Shown here piece by piece: positions 37,901 through 48,684 of a stretch of DNA of 54,414 nt. Source of the stretch: Kofleriaceae bacterium. GTDB taxonomy: Bacteria > Myxococcota_A > Polyangia > Haliangiales > Haliangiaceae. The stretch lies in NCBI GenBank assembly GCA_022842285.1, contig JALHPV010000013.1, positions 1-54,414 on the forward strand, given 5' to 3'. How positions within the stretch are numbered: position 1 is the stretch's first letter; the number at the start of each line of letters is the position of its first letter. Made by a program: the position numbers and the translations under genes. The notes below the pieces were generated by a model. That model made no database searches. It was not told where the DNA came from and worked only from the letters and a program-made list of their open reading frames with translations.

Positions 37901-40186
37901 GTCCGCCTCACGTACCCCAACGATGCCAGCTTCAATGATCTGACGGCCTTCGTGCCGGCCCTCGTCACCGACGGGGCGGACCTCCTGCGCCAGGACATCG
38001 TCGACCAGGGTGGGGTGAAGGCGCATGCCATCGACCCGGCGGCGCAGCGCCTCCTGGCGGCGGCGCGCGCCGCGTTGCCGGCGGGTGTGTACCGCTGGGG
38101 AGATCGGGAGATCGCGGTCGACAGCGCGCGCCGCTTCGGGTGGAAGCGCACGACGAGCACGGGCCTCGGCGAGACCGCGTCCTACGATGGCTCCACCTTC
38201 ACGCGCCGCTACGCCGAGCTCGGTCTCGACGTGACGCGCGCCTACTCCGAGGACGATATCGCGCTCGCGTTCGCGTACTTCCCGCTCTGGATCGCGGAGC
38301 CCGCGCACTACGCCCGCTACTTCGAGGTGGGCGCGCAGGGGACGCGCGAGGTCACGCTCTCGCGCATGACCCGCGGTGCGAAGCAGGTCGTGTACGTCCT
38401 CGCGTTCGACGACCAGTCGCACCTCGTCGCCATCCGCGACGGTCACGGGCGGGCGCTGTTCACGGCGACGTGGAGCGGCGCGCAGCTGTCGGGCATCACG
38501 TCCAGCGGTGAGGCGATCGACGTCGGCTTCTCCGGGCAGCCGCTCGGCGACGTGGCGAGCTGGGCCCATGGCTCGACGAACCCCGGCGTGGTGGTGAGCC
38601 TCCCTGGCCATGTCGTCGCGTACTGGGACGCGGCCGTGAAGAAGCTCGCCGTGGGCTCGGCCGAGTGGCGCCACGCGCAGCGCCAGCGCATGGTCGCGCT
38701 CGCCGCGGTCGGGCAACCCTACGAGCTGCGCAGCACGATCGAGCTGCTCGCCGCGAACGGCGGGGTCGAGCTCGGCGACGCGGTGCTGGCGAGTGGAGGC
38801 ATCCTCCAGCTCGAGGAGGGCAAGCGCGCGCCGCTCCTCGCCGCCATCTCGCGCACGCCGGTGGGCGTGTACCTCGGCGCGATGCGCTTCGGCGACAGCG
38901 GCATGTCGATCGCGAAGGCGGAGGTGACCTCGGGCCTGATCGGCGGCCTGTGGCAGCTGCGGGAGGCGACGGCGCTCGCGTACAACCAGAAGTGGACGGC
39001 GGCCGCGGATCGCCTGCTCGGCATCGAAGCGCGCGCGCTCGACTTCCGCCTCGTCGGCGCCTCGATGCTGACAAACCAGTACAACGCGCCGGCGATCGAG
39101 GTCGCGCGGGCGTGGGACGCGGCTGCCGTGGGCCCGTACAAGAACACGGCGCGGGCGGCGGCGGCGATGGCGTTCCTGTATCGCGGGGACAACGAGACGG
39201 GGACCGAGCGCCTCCTCCAGCTCGCGACGGACCTCGACCTCCGCGCCGCGCCGCCCCAGCTCACCGGCTATCAGTACGCCGTCCAGCAGTCGCGCCGCGG
39301 TCCGGCGGGCTGGCAGATGATCTGGAACACGGTGAAGGACAAGGTCCTCGCCGGCGGAAGCCTCGAGCACGTGCTCGCAATCCTGCCGCTCGCCCAGCAG
39401 GCGAACGCGAGTGACGTCTCGCTGATCCTCGCGAAGGCCGCGACGCTCGCCGCTGACGACCCCGAGATGCTCGCGATGCTCGCCGAGCTCGGGGTCTCGA
39501 TGGGCCAGGTCGAGTGGGCGCAGAACCTCGTCCAGCCGCTCCTCGCCAGGTCGCCGACGAGCGCGCTCCACCGCGTGGCGGCCACCATCGCACAGCGCCA
39601 GTCGCGCACCGCGGACTCGCTGCACCACCTCGAGGAGGCCTTCCGCCTGGCCGATCCGTCCGAGACCCTCAGCCTCACGTGGCTGCGGAGCGAGCTTCAG
39701 ACCATCATCGAGCAGGCTCGCCAGATCGCGACGGCCGCCTCGGGCCAGGCGCGCACCGATGCGATCGCCAAGCTGATGAGCTGGGCCAGAACGTGGCGCG
39801 AGCTCGACAGCGCGAACCCGCGGATCGACGGCCTCGTCGGCAACGCGCTGCTCTCGCTGGGGGAGACGGCCGAGGCGTGGCGCCAGCTCTCCACCATCAT
39901 CGAGCGCGACCCGATGGACGGCGCGAACTACATGATGGTCGCGGAGGTGTTCGAACAGCGCGGTCGCGTGGCCGAGGCGATCGACCTCTGGCAGCAGGCC
40001 CTCATCCTCGACCAGACGAACCCGACCCCGCGGATGCGCAAGGCCCAGGCGCTCATCACCGTCGGCCGCACCGCCGAGGGCGACCAGCTCCTCGCCGAGA
40101 TCGCGAACCGCAAGTGGCACGTCCGCTGGGACAACGTGATCTGGCAGGTCAAAAACATGCAGCAGCGGGCGGCGGGTCCGCGCTGA
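34937..40186 (+). CDS. Giant FecR-like / VIT / vWA / TPR membrane protein
   Basis: 1749 residues, translationally coupled to the ECF sigma factor. A short cytoplasmic N-terminus (1-52), one TM helix (about 54-75), then a FecR-like beta domain (about 100-190: GQFVVETARGTIKVIGTRFLV-like). A VIT domain follows (about 242-385, with ARRIYEDVVYRRLDPALLEW and YPLPPRQDKRLLLAY), then a vWA domain (about 466-630) with an intact MIDAS start D473-V-S475-A-S477 and later GDGVITAG. The middle (about 700-1250) is beta-rich and unassigned with a Cys pair (GDACPTEA). The C-terminus (about 1440-1745) has TPR-like helices. The N-terminal tail may be the anti-sigma contact and the outer domains the sensor; this is inference. 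Full length, no frameshift. Confidence 0.9.
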   Translation: MTKLPDDQVLERNVSTLLESGGETPRISAAARTRIRAELQHTHGQPTAARSKLRIPLLAVGAGLVATAAAALVISKPGDGAGSGAGVVVAGTDANQLADGTTWTAGPGGTLAVIGDRRVRVEGPVLLDVAPGKGQFVVETARGTIKVIGTRFLVDGAKDKTTAAVVRGVVQLASRDGEVTLHAGEQGIAEPGRPPSRGPAPRLSSLVSWAKQARRKAEADVQPIRNGTLFAREPNNPHVPESPLPIAKLTVDVVVEDQVARVALDQTFHNPAPQVMEGMYRFAIPPDAALQRLAMYVNGTLTESAVVERMAARRIYEDVVYRRLDPALLEWAGTGRLNLRVYPLPPRQDKRLLLAYTQSLPKLYDDYTVTVPLPEVDQPVGELDFAVRIAGCSNCEVTSPSHDVKVSREGDDARVAYTQKSVRIGDSLVLHVRDTRRTATVATEGPYLLVRARPELPAAQKAYRPRTWIILDDVSASRGTMELRAQSDLVDNFLTELDEADRVAVVAFDTAPRVALPLTRVDAVDRRAVRTALTAEGGVGATDVAAALAKATELLAGVAPDDAMVVYLGDGVITAGARDLESLRTQLRGKAKFIGVGIGDGPDTQTLAALAAATDGYSTTIDLADDVGWRAFDLVAALHTTRVVGLAATLVDGNGTALPANVYLGRSQLGDGEELEVVGKLDGTARAAALQLTGTVDGQPWSQRVVLNGAATNAGYLPRLWAQRHLAARMLAKHEPVQLAACSGDACPTEAEVRSERNEKIRQEVVALGKEYFLLSRHTSLLVLEDDAMYAKYNVKKGEGDTWAPYAAPATIPVPTTFVPTVDVAVDAELTRSPLQLFYDYAAFDNQRFESRRSRGGGVDDAMAFDLAGPVVPLTDSPRSGDSDREPAPAPSRPQGEVVAATAATETKADVQTIDVVRKRTSAEPDTGDDWTGADKAADRISVDELVGGARDPQGFGTGSASFGAGGSMGRAKNKRSYAHVYGQTIQAVRLTYPNDASFNDLTAFVPALVTDGADLLRQDIVDQGGVKAHAIDPAAQRLLAAARAALPAGVYRWGDREIAVDSARRFGWKRTTSTGLGETASYDGSTFTRRYAELGLDVTRAYSEDDIALAFAYFPLWIAEPAHYARYFEVGAQGTREVTLSRMTRGAKQVVYVLAFDDQSHLVAIRDGHGRALFTATWSGAQLSGITSSGEAIDVGFSGQPLGDVASWAHGSTNPGVVVSLPGHVVAYWDAAVKKLAVGSAEWRHAQRQRMVALAAVGQPYELRSTIELLAANGGVELGDAVLASGGILQLEEGKRAPLLAAISRTPVGVYLGAMRFGDSGMSIAKAEVTSGLIGGLWQLREATALAYNQKWTAAADRLLGIEARALDFRLVGASMLTNQYNAPAIEVARAWDAAAVGPYKNTARAAAAMAFLYRGDNETGTERLLQLATDLDLRAAPPQLTGYQYAVQQSRRGPAGWQMIWNTVKDKVLAGGSLEHVLAILPLAQQANASDVSLILAKAATLAADDPEMLAMLAELGVSMGQVEWAQNLVQPLLARSPTSALHRVAATIAQRQSRTADSLHHLEEAFRLADPSETLSLTWLRSELQTIIEQARQIATAASGQARTDAIAKLMSWARTWRELDSANPRIDGLVGNALLSLGETAEAWRQLSTIIERDPMDGANYMMVAEVFEQRGRVAEAIDLWQQALILDQTNPTPRMRKAQALITVGRTAEGDQLLAEIANRKWHVRWDNVIWQVKNMQQRAAGPR

Positions 40187-40208
40187 CCTCTGGGGGTACA
40201 GTGCGGCC

Positions 40209-42347
<2,139 letters not shown>

Positions 42348-42426
42348 GCTAAGGTCGGGCCGCAAAGGGTGCAGCGGTGATCGCTGCAGGACCTGCCGAC
42401 GGTCGGGCCGCCGCGGCGGAGTCGTC

Positions 42427-43431
42427 GTGTCCTCGCAGTCCATCGTTCGCCGCCTCGTCGGTCCGTTCCAGCGCTTCCTCCAGGTCGAGGCCGCGTCCGG
42501 CATCGTGCTCATCGCCGCCGCCGCGGTCGCGATGGGGTGGGCCAACTCGCCGTGGTCCGCGAGCTACGCGGTCCTCCGTGGCAGCTCCGCGCACACCATC
42601 ATCGAGCTCTCGATGGGAATCTTCTTCTTCGTCGTCGGCATGGAGCTGCGGCGGGAGATGCGCGACGGGGAGCTGAGCACTACGCGGCAAGCGGTCGCGC
42701 CGGTCGCCACCGCCCTCGGCGGCATGCTCGTACCCGCCGGCATCTACGCGGCGCTGAACGTGGGCCGGGCCGGGAGCGGCGGCTGGGGCGTGCCGATGGC
42801 GACGGACATCGCGTTCGCGGTCGGCGTGCTGACCTTGCTCGGCAATCGGGTGCCCGCATCGGCGCGCATCCTCCTGCTGGCACTGGCCGTGATCGACGAT
42901 GTCGGAGCGGTCATCGTCATCGCCGTGTTCTACGCGGGCGACATCCTGCTGCACGGCGTGGTGATCGGCGGCGTCGTGCTGGGCCTCGTGCTGCCGCCCA
43001 TGCCGCGTCTGCATCACACGCTGCACCAGTGGGTCGCCTTCCTCGTGATGCCGGTGTTCGCGCTCGCCAATGCGGGCATCGAGCTCGGTCACGCGTCGCT
43101 CACCGGGGATGCCGCGTTCGTGTTCCTGGGAATCGTGCTGGGCCTCGCCCTTGGCAAGCCCCTGGGCATCCTCGCCGCGTACCGGATCGTCGGGGCTCGC
43201 ATCGGGAAGGCGACCGCCGTCGTCGGGATCTCCGGCGGGATCGGCTTCACGATGTCGCTGTTCATCGCGCAGCTCGCGTTCCCGCCCGGCCCCCTCCTCG
43301 ACACCGCGAAGCTCGCGATCATCGTCGGGTCGGTGATCGCGGCCGTCGTGGCGCTCGGCGTGGGGCGGCTGGTGCTCACTCCCCCCGCGGGTTCTCCTGC
43401 GTACACACCGGAGGACGCTCCGGCCAATTGA
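42427..43431 (+). CDS. nhaA: NhaA-type Na+/H+ antiporter, internally shortened
   Basis: 334 residues from GTG 42427, against about 388 in E. coli. Core ion-site residues are kept: ATDIAFAVGV (Asp 127, like Asp133), VIDDVGAV (Asp 157-158, like Asp163-Asp164) and LGKPLGI (Lys 244, like Lys300). Compared with E. coli from memory, about 45 residues covering TM VI and TM VII are absent: FYAGD is followed almost directly by LLHGVVIGG, which aligns with the VHATLAGVIVG segment of TM VIII. The beta-hairpin between TM I and II is also missing. The frame is intact with no stop, so this is a deletion and not a sequencing break in frame. Convergent with the kinase-ATPase gene. Confidence 0.85.
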   Translation: MSSQSIVRRLVGPFQRFLQVEAASGIVLIAAAAVAMGWANSPWSASYAVLRGSSAHTIIELSMGIFFFVVGMELRREMRDGELSTTRQAVAPVATALGGMLVPAGIYAALNVGRAGSGGWGVPMATDIAFAVGVLTLLGNRVPASARILLLALAVIDDVGAVIVIAVFYAGDILLHGVVIGGVVLGLVLPPMPRLHHTLHQWVAFLVMPVFALANAGIELGHASLTGDAAFVFLGIVLGLALGKPLGILAAYRIVGARIGKATAVVGISGGIGFTMSLFIAQLAFPPGPLLDTAKLAIIVGSVIAAVVALGVGRLVLTPPAGSPAYTPEDAPAN

Positions 43432-43447
43432 CGGAGCAGACGACGAA

Positions 43448-46400
43448 TCAGATCGGCGCGAGCATCGCGGTCGTGCGCTCGGGACTGACGACGTGCTGCG
43501 ACGTCATGAAGGTGTCATCGGGGGTAGTCCCGGAGAGTTCGGCCAACCGGCGGCGGGCGGCAGCGGCGTGGAGGGCCATGGACGCGGCATCGAAGCCGGT
43601 CGCCGCCTCTGCGAAGCGAGCGGTGGCGGTCGCCTTGTCACCGCGAACCGCCGCGACGCAGGCATGGATGAGCGTGGCGAGCGGGGCGGACCACGACCGC
43701 TTGTCACCCGCGATCGTCCGGGCGTCGGCGAGAGCCGCCGCGAGCAGCGCGGCCTGGTCCGCGGCGCCGACCGCAGCACGCAGCGCGGCCCGGGCGCGAA
43801 CATCCAGCAGGATCGTGCGGGCATACGAGATCCGCAGCACCAGCGACTGGGAGGCCTCCTTCCATTCGCGCGCCAGCCGGTCGAGGGCGCCGCGACCGTT
43901 GCCCTCGTAGACGTCGATCTGGGCCTCGGCGCGGAGGGCGTACATGTGCTGGACGTGAAAGCGCTGCGGCGTCCAGCGCTCGAGGGCGGTCTTGACCTCC
44001 TGGCGGGCCGCGAGCGAATCATCGGCGGCGAGGCGCACGAAGGGGAGGGCGGCCGTGCGGAGCGTCGTCGAGAGGTAGTGGTTGCCACGCTCCTCCCCGT
44101 CGCGAATCGAGCGCATCAGGAACTCCTCGAGCTCGGGGAACCGCCCGACCCAGTGCAACGCCTCTCCGATCCACTGGTACATGAGGTTCACTTCCGCGAA
44201 CTCGCTCATGCCGTGCTTCTGCGCGGTCGCGAGCGCTTCGTGCGCCCTGTCGATGCTCAGGGCGTACTGGCCCTTGAGGAACGCGGCGGTGGCGCGCCCC
44301 GCGACGAGGAGCGAGCGCAGGTGCGGATTCTCCACGCGTGACCCGAGCTCCTCGGCCGTGGCCAGCAGGGCATCGCCCTTCGCGATCGAGCGGCCGCCGC
44401 CGAGGGCGAGATAGCCCGCCTCGGTCACGAGGGAGCGGGCGATGCGATAGCGCTCGCCGGCGCGGAGCGCGAGCCGGAAGCCGCGGACCTGGAACGAGTG
44501 GCCGCGGATGTTGTCGATGGGCGCGAGGGTGGTGGCGGCGTAGTACTGCACGTCGATCTGCGCGAGCTGACTCTGCGGGACCTCCGTGGCATCGCGCTCC
44601 TTGAAGCCGAGGCCGCGCACGGAGAGCAAGGCGCGCTGCGCGACGATCGAGAGCAGGGCCTTGCGCGAGGTCTCGGGATACGCGACCCCCTGCGTGGCGA
44701 GCACCGCACGCAGCTCGGCGATGCCCTGCTCGAGCTGGCCCGCATGAAGCAGCGCCTGCACCGCGCGCGCCCGGAGATCCAGTGCTTCGGCGACCGGCGC
44801 CCCGACCGCCGCCGCGAGCAAGGCGCGCCCCGCCTCACCGCCGCGGCCCGCCTTGGCGAGCACGGCGCCGAGCGCGACCTGGATCTCGCGCACCTTCGGC
44901 CCGGGCGGCGCGAGCTCGATCGCCATCTGGTAGAGGCGGGCGGCGCGGTCGAACGCGAAGATCTTCGTCGCGGAGGCCGCAGCCTCGGCGGCGTGGGCCG
45001 CGGCCTCCTCGTGGTGACCCGCGCCGGCGTGGTGGACGGCGAGCGCCTCATGATCCGCGCGGCCACTCGCGTCGAGCGCTCGCGCGAGGTCACCGTGCAG
45101 CTGCTTGCGGCGACCGGTGTCGAGCCCCGACAACACCGTGTCGCGGACGCGGTCGTGGTAGGGCTCGATGCGATCGAGCTTCCGCACTCCCGTCGTGCGC
45201 GCGAAGTTCTGCGTGCGGAGCTGGGCCGCTACCTGCGTGAAGCTACCGACCGCGATGCCCGCGGCATGCGAGCACGTCTCCTGGTCGAGTGGGGCGCCGG
45301 CGATCGCGAGGAGCTCGAGGACACGCATGGGCCCGGCCTCGAGCTTCGCGAGACGATTGCCGAGCGCCTCGACCAGCGAGAAGTGCTGGATCGGTGCGGC
45401 GTCGCGGTCCCGGACGGCCGTGTAGCGAACGAGCTCGTCGACGAACAGCGGGTGGCCGTTCGCCTCGCGGGCGATCTCGAGCGCACGATTCGGCGAGACG
45501 CCGCTGCGGGCGAGCAGGACCTTGGCCAGCTCCGTCGTCTGCGCCGTGGGCAGCGGCTGGACCGCGATCTGGCGGATCTCGCCGGGCAGGTTCTCGAGGC
45601 GCGCGCGGATCCCACTCGGATCCTCGCCCGCCTCGCGCCAGCTCGCGAGGAAGAGGAACGGCGGCGCATCGGGTGGCCGCAAGAGCTCGGAGAGCAGCGC
45701 CAGGCTATCGGCGTCGGCCCACTGGAGGTCGTCGATGGCGACAATCACCGTGCGGCGGTCACAGAGGCGCGCCAGGAGCTCGCGCAGCGCGGAGAACAGG
45801 CGCGCACGCTGCTCCTGCGCATCGCGCACCGGGCGGCGCGGCGTGTTCGCGAACACGTGGACGCGCGAGAGCACGGGGAACACCTGCAGGAGCAGATCCG
45901 CCCACTGCGGCGTGAGCGCGGCTGCGAAGGCCTCGGGCAGACGCTGCACGTAGTTCGCGAGCTCGTCGATGATGCCGTCCACCGCCTTGTACGGCACGGC
46001 CTCGCGCTCGTAGCAGCGGCCGGCGAGCACGACGACCTGGTCGTCCATCGTGAAGCGCCGCGTGAATGCTCGGACGAGGGCGCTCTTGCCGATTCCGGAC
46101 TCGCCGTGCAGGTAGACCGTGACCTGCTGCCGGTCCTGCACGGCGGCGAAGGCGCTCGCGAGCGTCTCGAGCTCCTGCTCGCGGCCGATGAACGGCGAGC
46201 TCTGGGATCGCGTCGAGATGGGCTCGGCCATCGCATCGGCGGCGATGCCGAGGCGGCGCTGGATGGCGCGGCCCGACGGCCGCTGCGTGGGGTCGAAGCG
46301 CAGGAGCTCCATGGCCAGCTCGTCGAGGTCCGCGGGCATTCCGTTCCAGGTGGTCGACGGCGACGACGGCGCGACGCGCTGCTTGTCCATCAGGACCTGG

Positions 46401-47221
46401 AGGTTCGGGCCGATGTACGGCGGCACGCCGACGAGCGCTTCGTACAGGACCACGCCCACGCTGTACCAGTCGGCCTCGGGCCCCACGCGCCCACCGAGGG
46501 CTTGCTCCGGCGCCATGTAGAGCGCGGTCCCGACGACACTCGAGTCGCTGTCGCTCTCGCCGGTGCTGCGATCGAAGTTGGTGGCGAGGCCGAAGTCGAG
46601 GATCACCACGCGGTCGTCGTCGGTGACCATGATGTTCGACGGCTTCACGTCGCGGTGAATCTTGCCGGCGCCATGCAAGGCGAGGAGCCCCCGCACGAGC
46701 TGGGCCATCGCTGTCCGCAGGCGCGCCTCGTCGAAGACCAGCTCCGCATCGCGCGGTGCGCCGCCCTGGGCCCGCGCTTCCTGCGCGCGCTCCTTGCTCG
46801 CGTTCATGAGCTGGACCGTCGCGAAGCTCGGCAAGGGCGCGGTGTGGAGCAAGGGCGCGCCCGTGTCGGCGATCGGCGAGACGGCGTCCGGATCCGACCA
46901 GCGCGGGCGCACGTACTTCAGGAAGTCGACGCCGCGGATCAGCTCCATCGTGAAGAACCAGACCCCGTCCTCCTCGATGAGCTCGCCGAGGTTGACGAGG
47001 TTCGGATGCTGGATGTCCTGCAGCGTGCGGAACTCCTGCTTCATGCGCAGCACGCTCTCGCCGTCGCGCGTGCGCAGCGTCTTCAGCGCGACGTGGGCGT
47101 TCTTCTCCGTGTCGAGCGCCTCGTACACGACGCCCATGCCGCCGGCCCCGATGCGTCGCACCACCTTGAACCGCTCGGTGCCGAGGAAGCCCTCGGGGCT
47201 CGCCGTCGCGCGCCGCCTCAC
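43448..47221 (-). CDS. Ser/Thr kinase fused to AAA-type (STAND-like) ATPase and helical repeats
   Basis: 1257 residues from GTG 47221. Kinase domain about 15-325: GAGGMG loop, lysine 47, HRD at 189-191, DFG at 209-211, MAPEQ near 236. An insert of about 60 residues lies before the catalytic loop. ATPase domain about 340-650: FIGREQELETL, Walker A GESGIGKS (373-380), Walker B VIVAIDDLQWAD (about 500). The C-terminal half (about 690-1257) is TPR-like helical, so the whole resembles PknK-type kinases with a MalT-like AAA module, but there is no C-terminal HTH. It overlaps the DyP gene by 4 bp (GTGA), and is the last gene of the long minus-strand run. Confidence 0.92.
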   Translation of the reverse strand: MRRRATASPEGFLGTERFKVVRRIGAGGMGVVYEALDTEKNAHVALKTLRTRDGESVLRMKQEFRTLQDIQHPNLVNLGELIEEDGVWFFTMELIRGVDFLKYVRPRWSDPDAVSPIADTGAPLLHTAPLPSFATVQLMNASKERAQEARAQGGAPRDAELVFDEARLRTAMAQLVRGLLALHGAGKIHRDVKPSNIMVTDDDRVVILDFGLATNFDRSTGESDSDSSVVGTALYMAPEQALGGRVGPEADWYSVGVVLYEALVGVPPYIGPNLQVLMDKQRVAPSSPSTTWNGMPADLDELAMELLRFDPTQRPSGRAIQRRLGIAADAMAEPISTRSQSSPFIGREQELETLASAFAAVQDRQQVTVYLHGESGIGKSALVRAFTRRFTMDDQVVVLAGRCYEREAVPYKAVDGIIDELANYVQRLPEAFAAALTPQWADLLLQVFPVLSRVHVFANTPRRPVRDAQEQRARLFSALRELLARLCDRRTVIVAIDDLQWADADSLALLSELLRPPDAPPFLFLASWREAGEDPSGIRARLENLPGEIRQIAVQPLPTAQTTELAKVLLARSGVSPNRALEIAREANGHPLFVDELVRYTAVRDRDAAPIQHFSLVEALGNRLAKLEAGPMRVLELLAIAGAPLDQETCSHAAGIAVGSFTQVAAQLRTQNFARTTGVRKLDRIEPYHDRVRDTVLSGLDTGRRKQLHGDLARALDASGRADHEALAVHHAGAGHHEEAAAHAAEAAASATKIFAFDRAARLYQMAIELAPPGPKVREIQVALGAVLAKAGRGGEAGRALLAAAVGAPVAEALDLRARAVQALLHAGQLEQGIAELRAVLATQGVAYPETSRKALLSIVAQRALLSVRGLGFKERDATEVPQSQLAQIDVQYYAATTLAPIDNIRGHSFQVRGFRLALRAGERYRIARSLVTEAGYLALGGGRSIAKGDALLATAEELGSRVENPHLRSLLVAGRATAAFLKGQYALSIDRAHEALATAQKHGMSEFAEVNLMYQWIGEALHWVGRFPELEEFLMRSIRDGEERGNHYLSTTLRTAALPFVRLAADDSLAARQEVKTALERWTPQRFHVQHMYALRAEAQIDVYEGNGRGALDRLAREWKEASQSLVLRISYARTILLDVRARAALRAAVGAADQAALLAAALADARTIAGDKRSWSAPLATLIHACVAAVRGDKATATARFAEAATGFDAASMALHAAAARRRLAELSGTTPDDTFMTSQHVVSPERTTAMLAPI

Positions 47222-48684
47222 GCTCCGTGCTCGCGGGCGATGTACTGCAAGGCCGCCAGGCCCGGGAGGAAGAAATAGCCACCCCCGACGAGGGTCGTGA
47301 ACTGCGGCAGGTGCTTGTACTTCCTGCGCACCGGCCGCGCCGGGCAGGTGAACTCGTCATTGATGTTCGGGTCGGGGTACTTGCGGCGGCCGCCGATGAC
47401 CGGGTCACCGTCCTTGTAGAGCGTGCCGAACACCGGCGACTGGATCCACGCCCGCTGGACGAACTCGAACTGGCGACCGATGTGACTGACGAGGCAGATG
47501 AAGTGGAGGCCGCGGCGCTCGTCCTCCGTCGGCACCGCCTTCGCGAGCATCTCCCGGGGATCCATGGACGGGTCGTAGCGATGGCCGAACGTGCGCGCCC
47601 GCCGCAGCATCTGGTGCTTGCGAACCATCTGCTCCGATTGCTCCTCCGAGCGGCCTGCGCCCAGCTGGTCGCGGGGGCTCGCGCGCCGGATGTGCGATCC
47701 GATCGGGCAGGCGAGGCCGTCCGGGTCCTCGTGGGCGTAGCGGAACGCGTTCTCGTTGCTGCTCTGCGCGGTGCTGCCGTCGGGATGGGTGACCAGCGGT
47801 GCCCCGTTCGGCCAGCGCCCCACCATCTTCGCGGCGAGCGTGATCGGCGCGACGCCGCCCTCCCGCGACTTCTCGGCCATGTAGCGCCAGAATCCGGGCA
47901 CGTCCTGTTCGAGCTCGCGCACCACGAGGTATGTGCCGTTCTTGCCGAGATCGGCAGCGGGGTGCGCGGGATAGGACACGTTCTCGACGGTGGGCGGCAG
48001 GTCCGCGGCCCCAGGCGCGGAGAGCGGAACGGTCGGGCTCTCGCTGTACGTCTTGTGCTCGTTGAGATAGCCGAGGACGAACTCGCCCGGTGCGATCGGC
48101 GTGGTCCAGAACTCGTTGCCATCGCGCTTGCCGAACTCCGCGACGGGGGGCGTCGAGATGCCGTCGCGGAACCCGAAGTGCTCCTTCTGATCGGGAATCT
48201 GCCGGGTCTCCTGCCGGCCGTTCTCGATCAAGCGCAAGCCCGCGCCGTACGCGGCCTCCTGGCGGCGGAGCTCGGCCTCGAGGCGGCGGTCGCTGACCGC
48301 GTAGACCATGAGCATCACGTGCGGTCGCTCCGCATGGCCCCATCGCCACTTCTCGGGGGCGTTCTCGAGATCGTCTCCCAGGGACGTCGAGCGCGACGGC
48401 TCGTCCATGCCCTCGAGGAACTCGCGCGAGAACGTGGCCAGCACCTCGGCGGGGAGCTGCAGCTCGCGCAGGCCGTCCGCGGTCAACGCCACGTGAAGCG
48501 CGACCTCGCGTGCACTCGCCGGCTTCTCGGCGGGGGTGACCTCGAGCGTGCGCAGGTACCGCCGGGCCGCCGCCCGATCCGTGATGCGCAGGAGATGAAA
48601 CTGCGCGCACGGGAGCCCACCGTACCCGCGCACGATGAGCCCCTGCATGTCGGCCCGGTCGAGGACTACAGGAGCGTCAGCCAC
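47218..48684 (-). CDS. DyP-type haem peroxidase
   Basis: 488 residues from GTG 48684 (VADAPVVLDRAD). DyP enzymes oxidise dyes, lignin-like phenols or protein targets with H2O2, some after export or encapsulation. Hallmarks: GFRDGIS (the GxxDG motif with the catalytic Asp), the haem-ligand segment GSHIRRASPRD (proximal His), and the late GGGYFFLPG strand. It has no Tat or Sec signal, so it is cytoplasmic or carried by a partner. The start overlaps the stop of the membrane protein gene by 19 bp, and the stop overlaps the kinase start, so expression is coupled on both sides. Confidence 0.93.
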   Translation of the reverse strand: MADAPVVLDRADMQGLIVRGYGGLPCAQFHLLRITDRAAARRYLRTLEVTPAEKPASAREVALHVALTADGLRELQLPAEVLATFSREFLEGMDEPSRSTSLGDDLENAPEKWRWGHAERPHVMLMVYAVSDRRLEAELRRQEAAYGAGLRLIENGRQETRQIPDQKEHFGFRDGISTPPVAEFGKRDGNEFWTTPIAPGEFVLGYLNEHKTYSESPTVPLSAPGAADLPPTVENVSYPAHPAADLGKNGTYLVVRELEQDVPGFWRYMAEKSREGGVAPITLAAKMVGRWPNGAPLVTHPDGSTAQSSNENAFRYAHEDPDGLACPIGSHIRRASPRDQLGAGRSEEQSEQMVRKHQMLRRARTFGHRYDPSMDPREMLAKAVPTEDERRGLHFICLVSHIGRQFEFVQRAWIQSPVFGTLYKDGDPVIGGRRKYPDPNINDEFTCPARPVRRKYKHLPQFTTLVGGGYFFLPGLAALQYIAREHGA

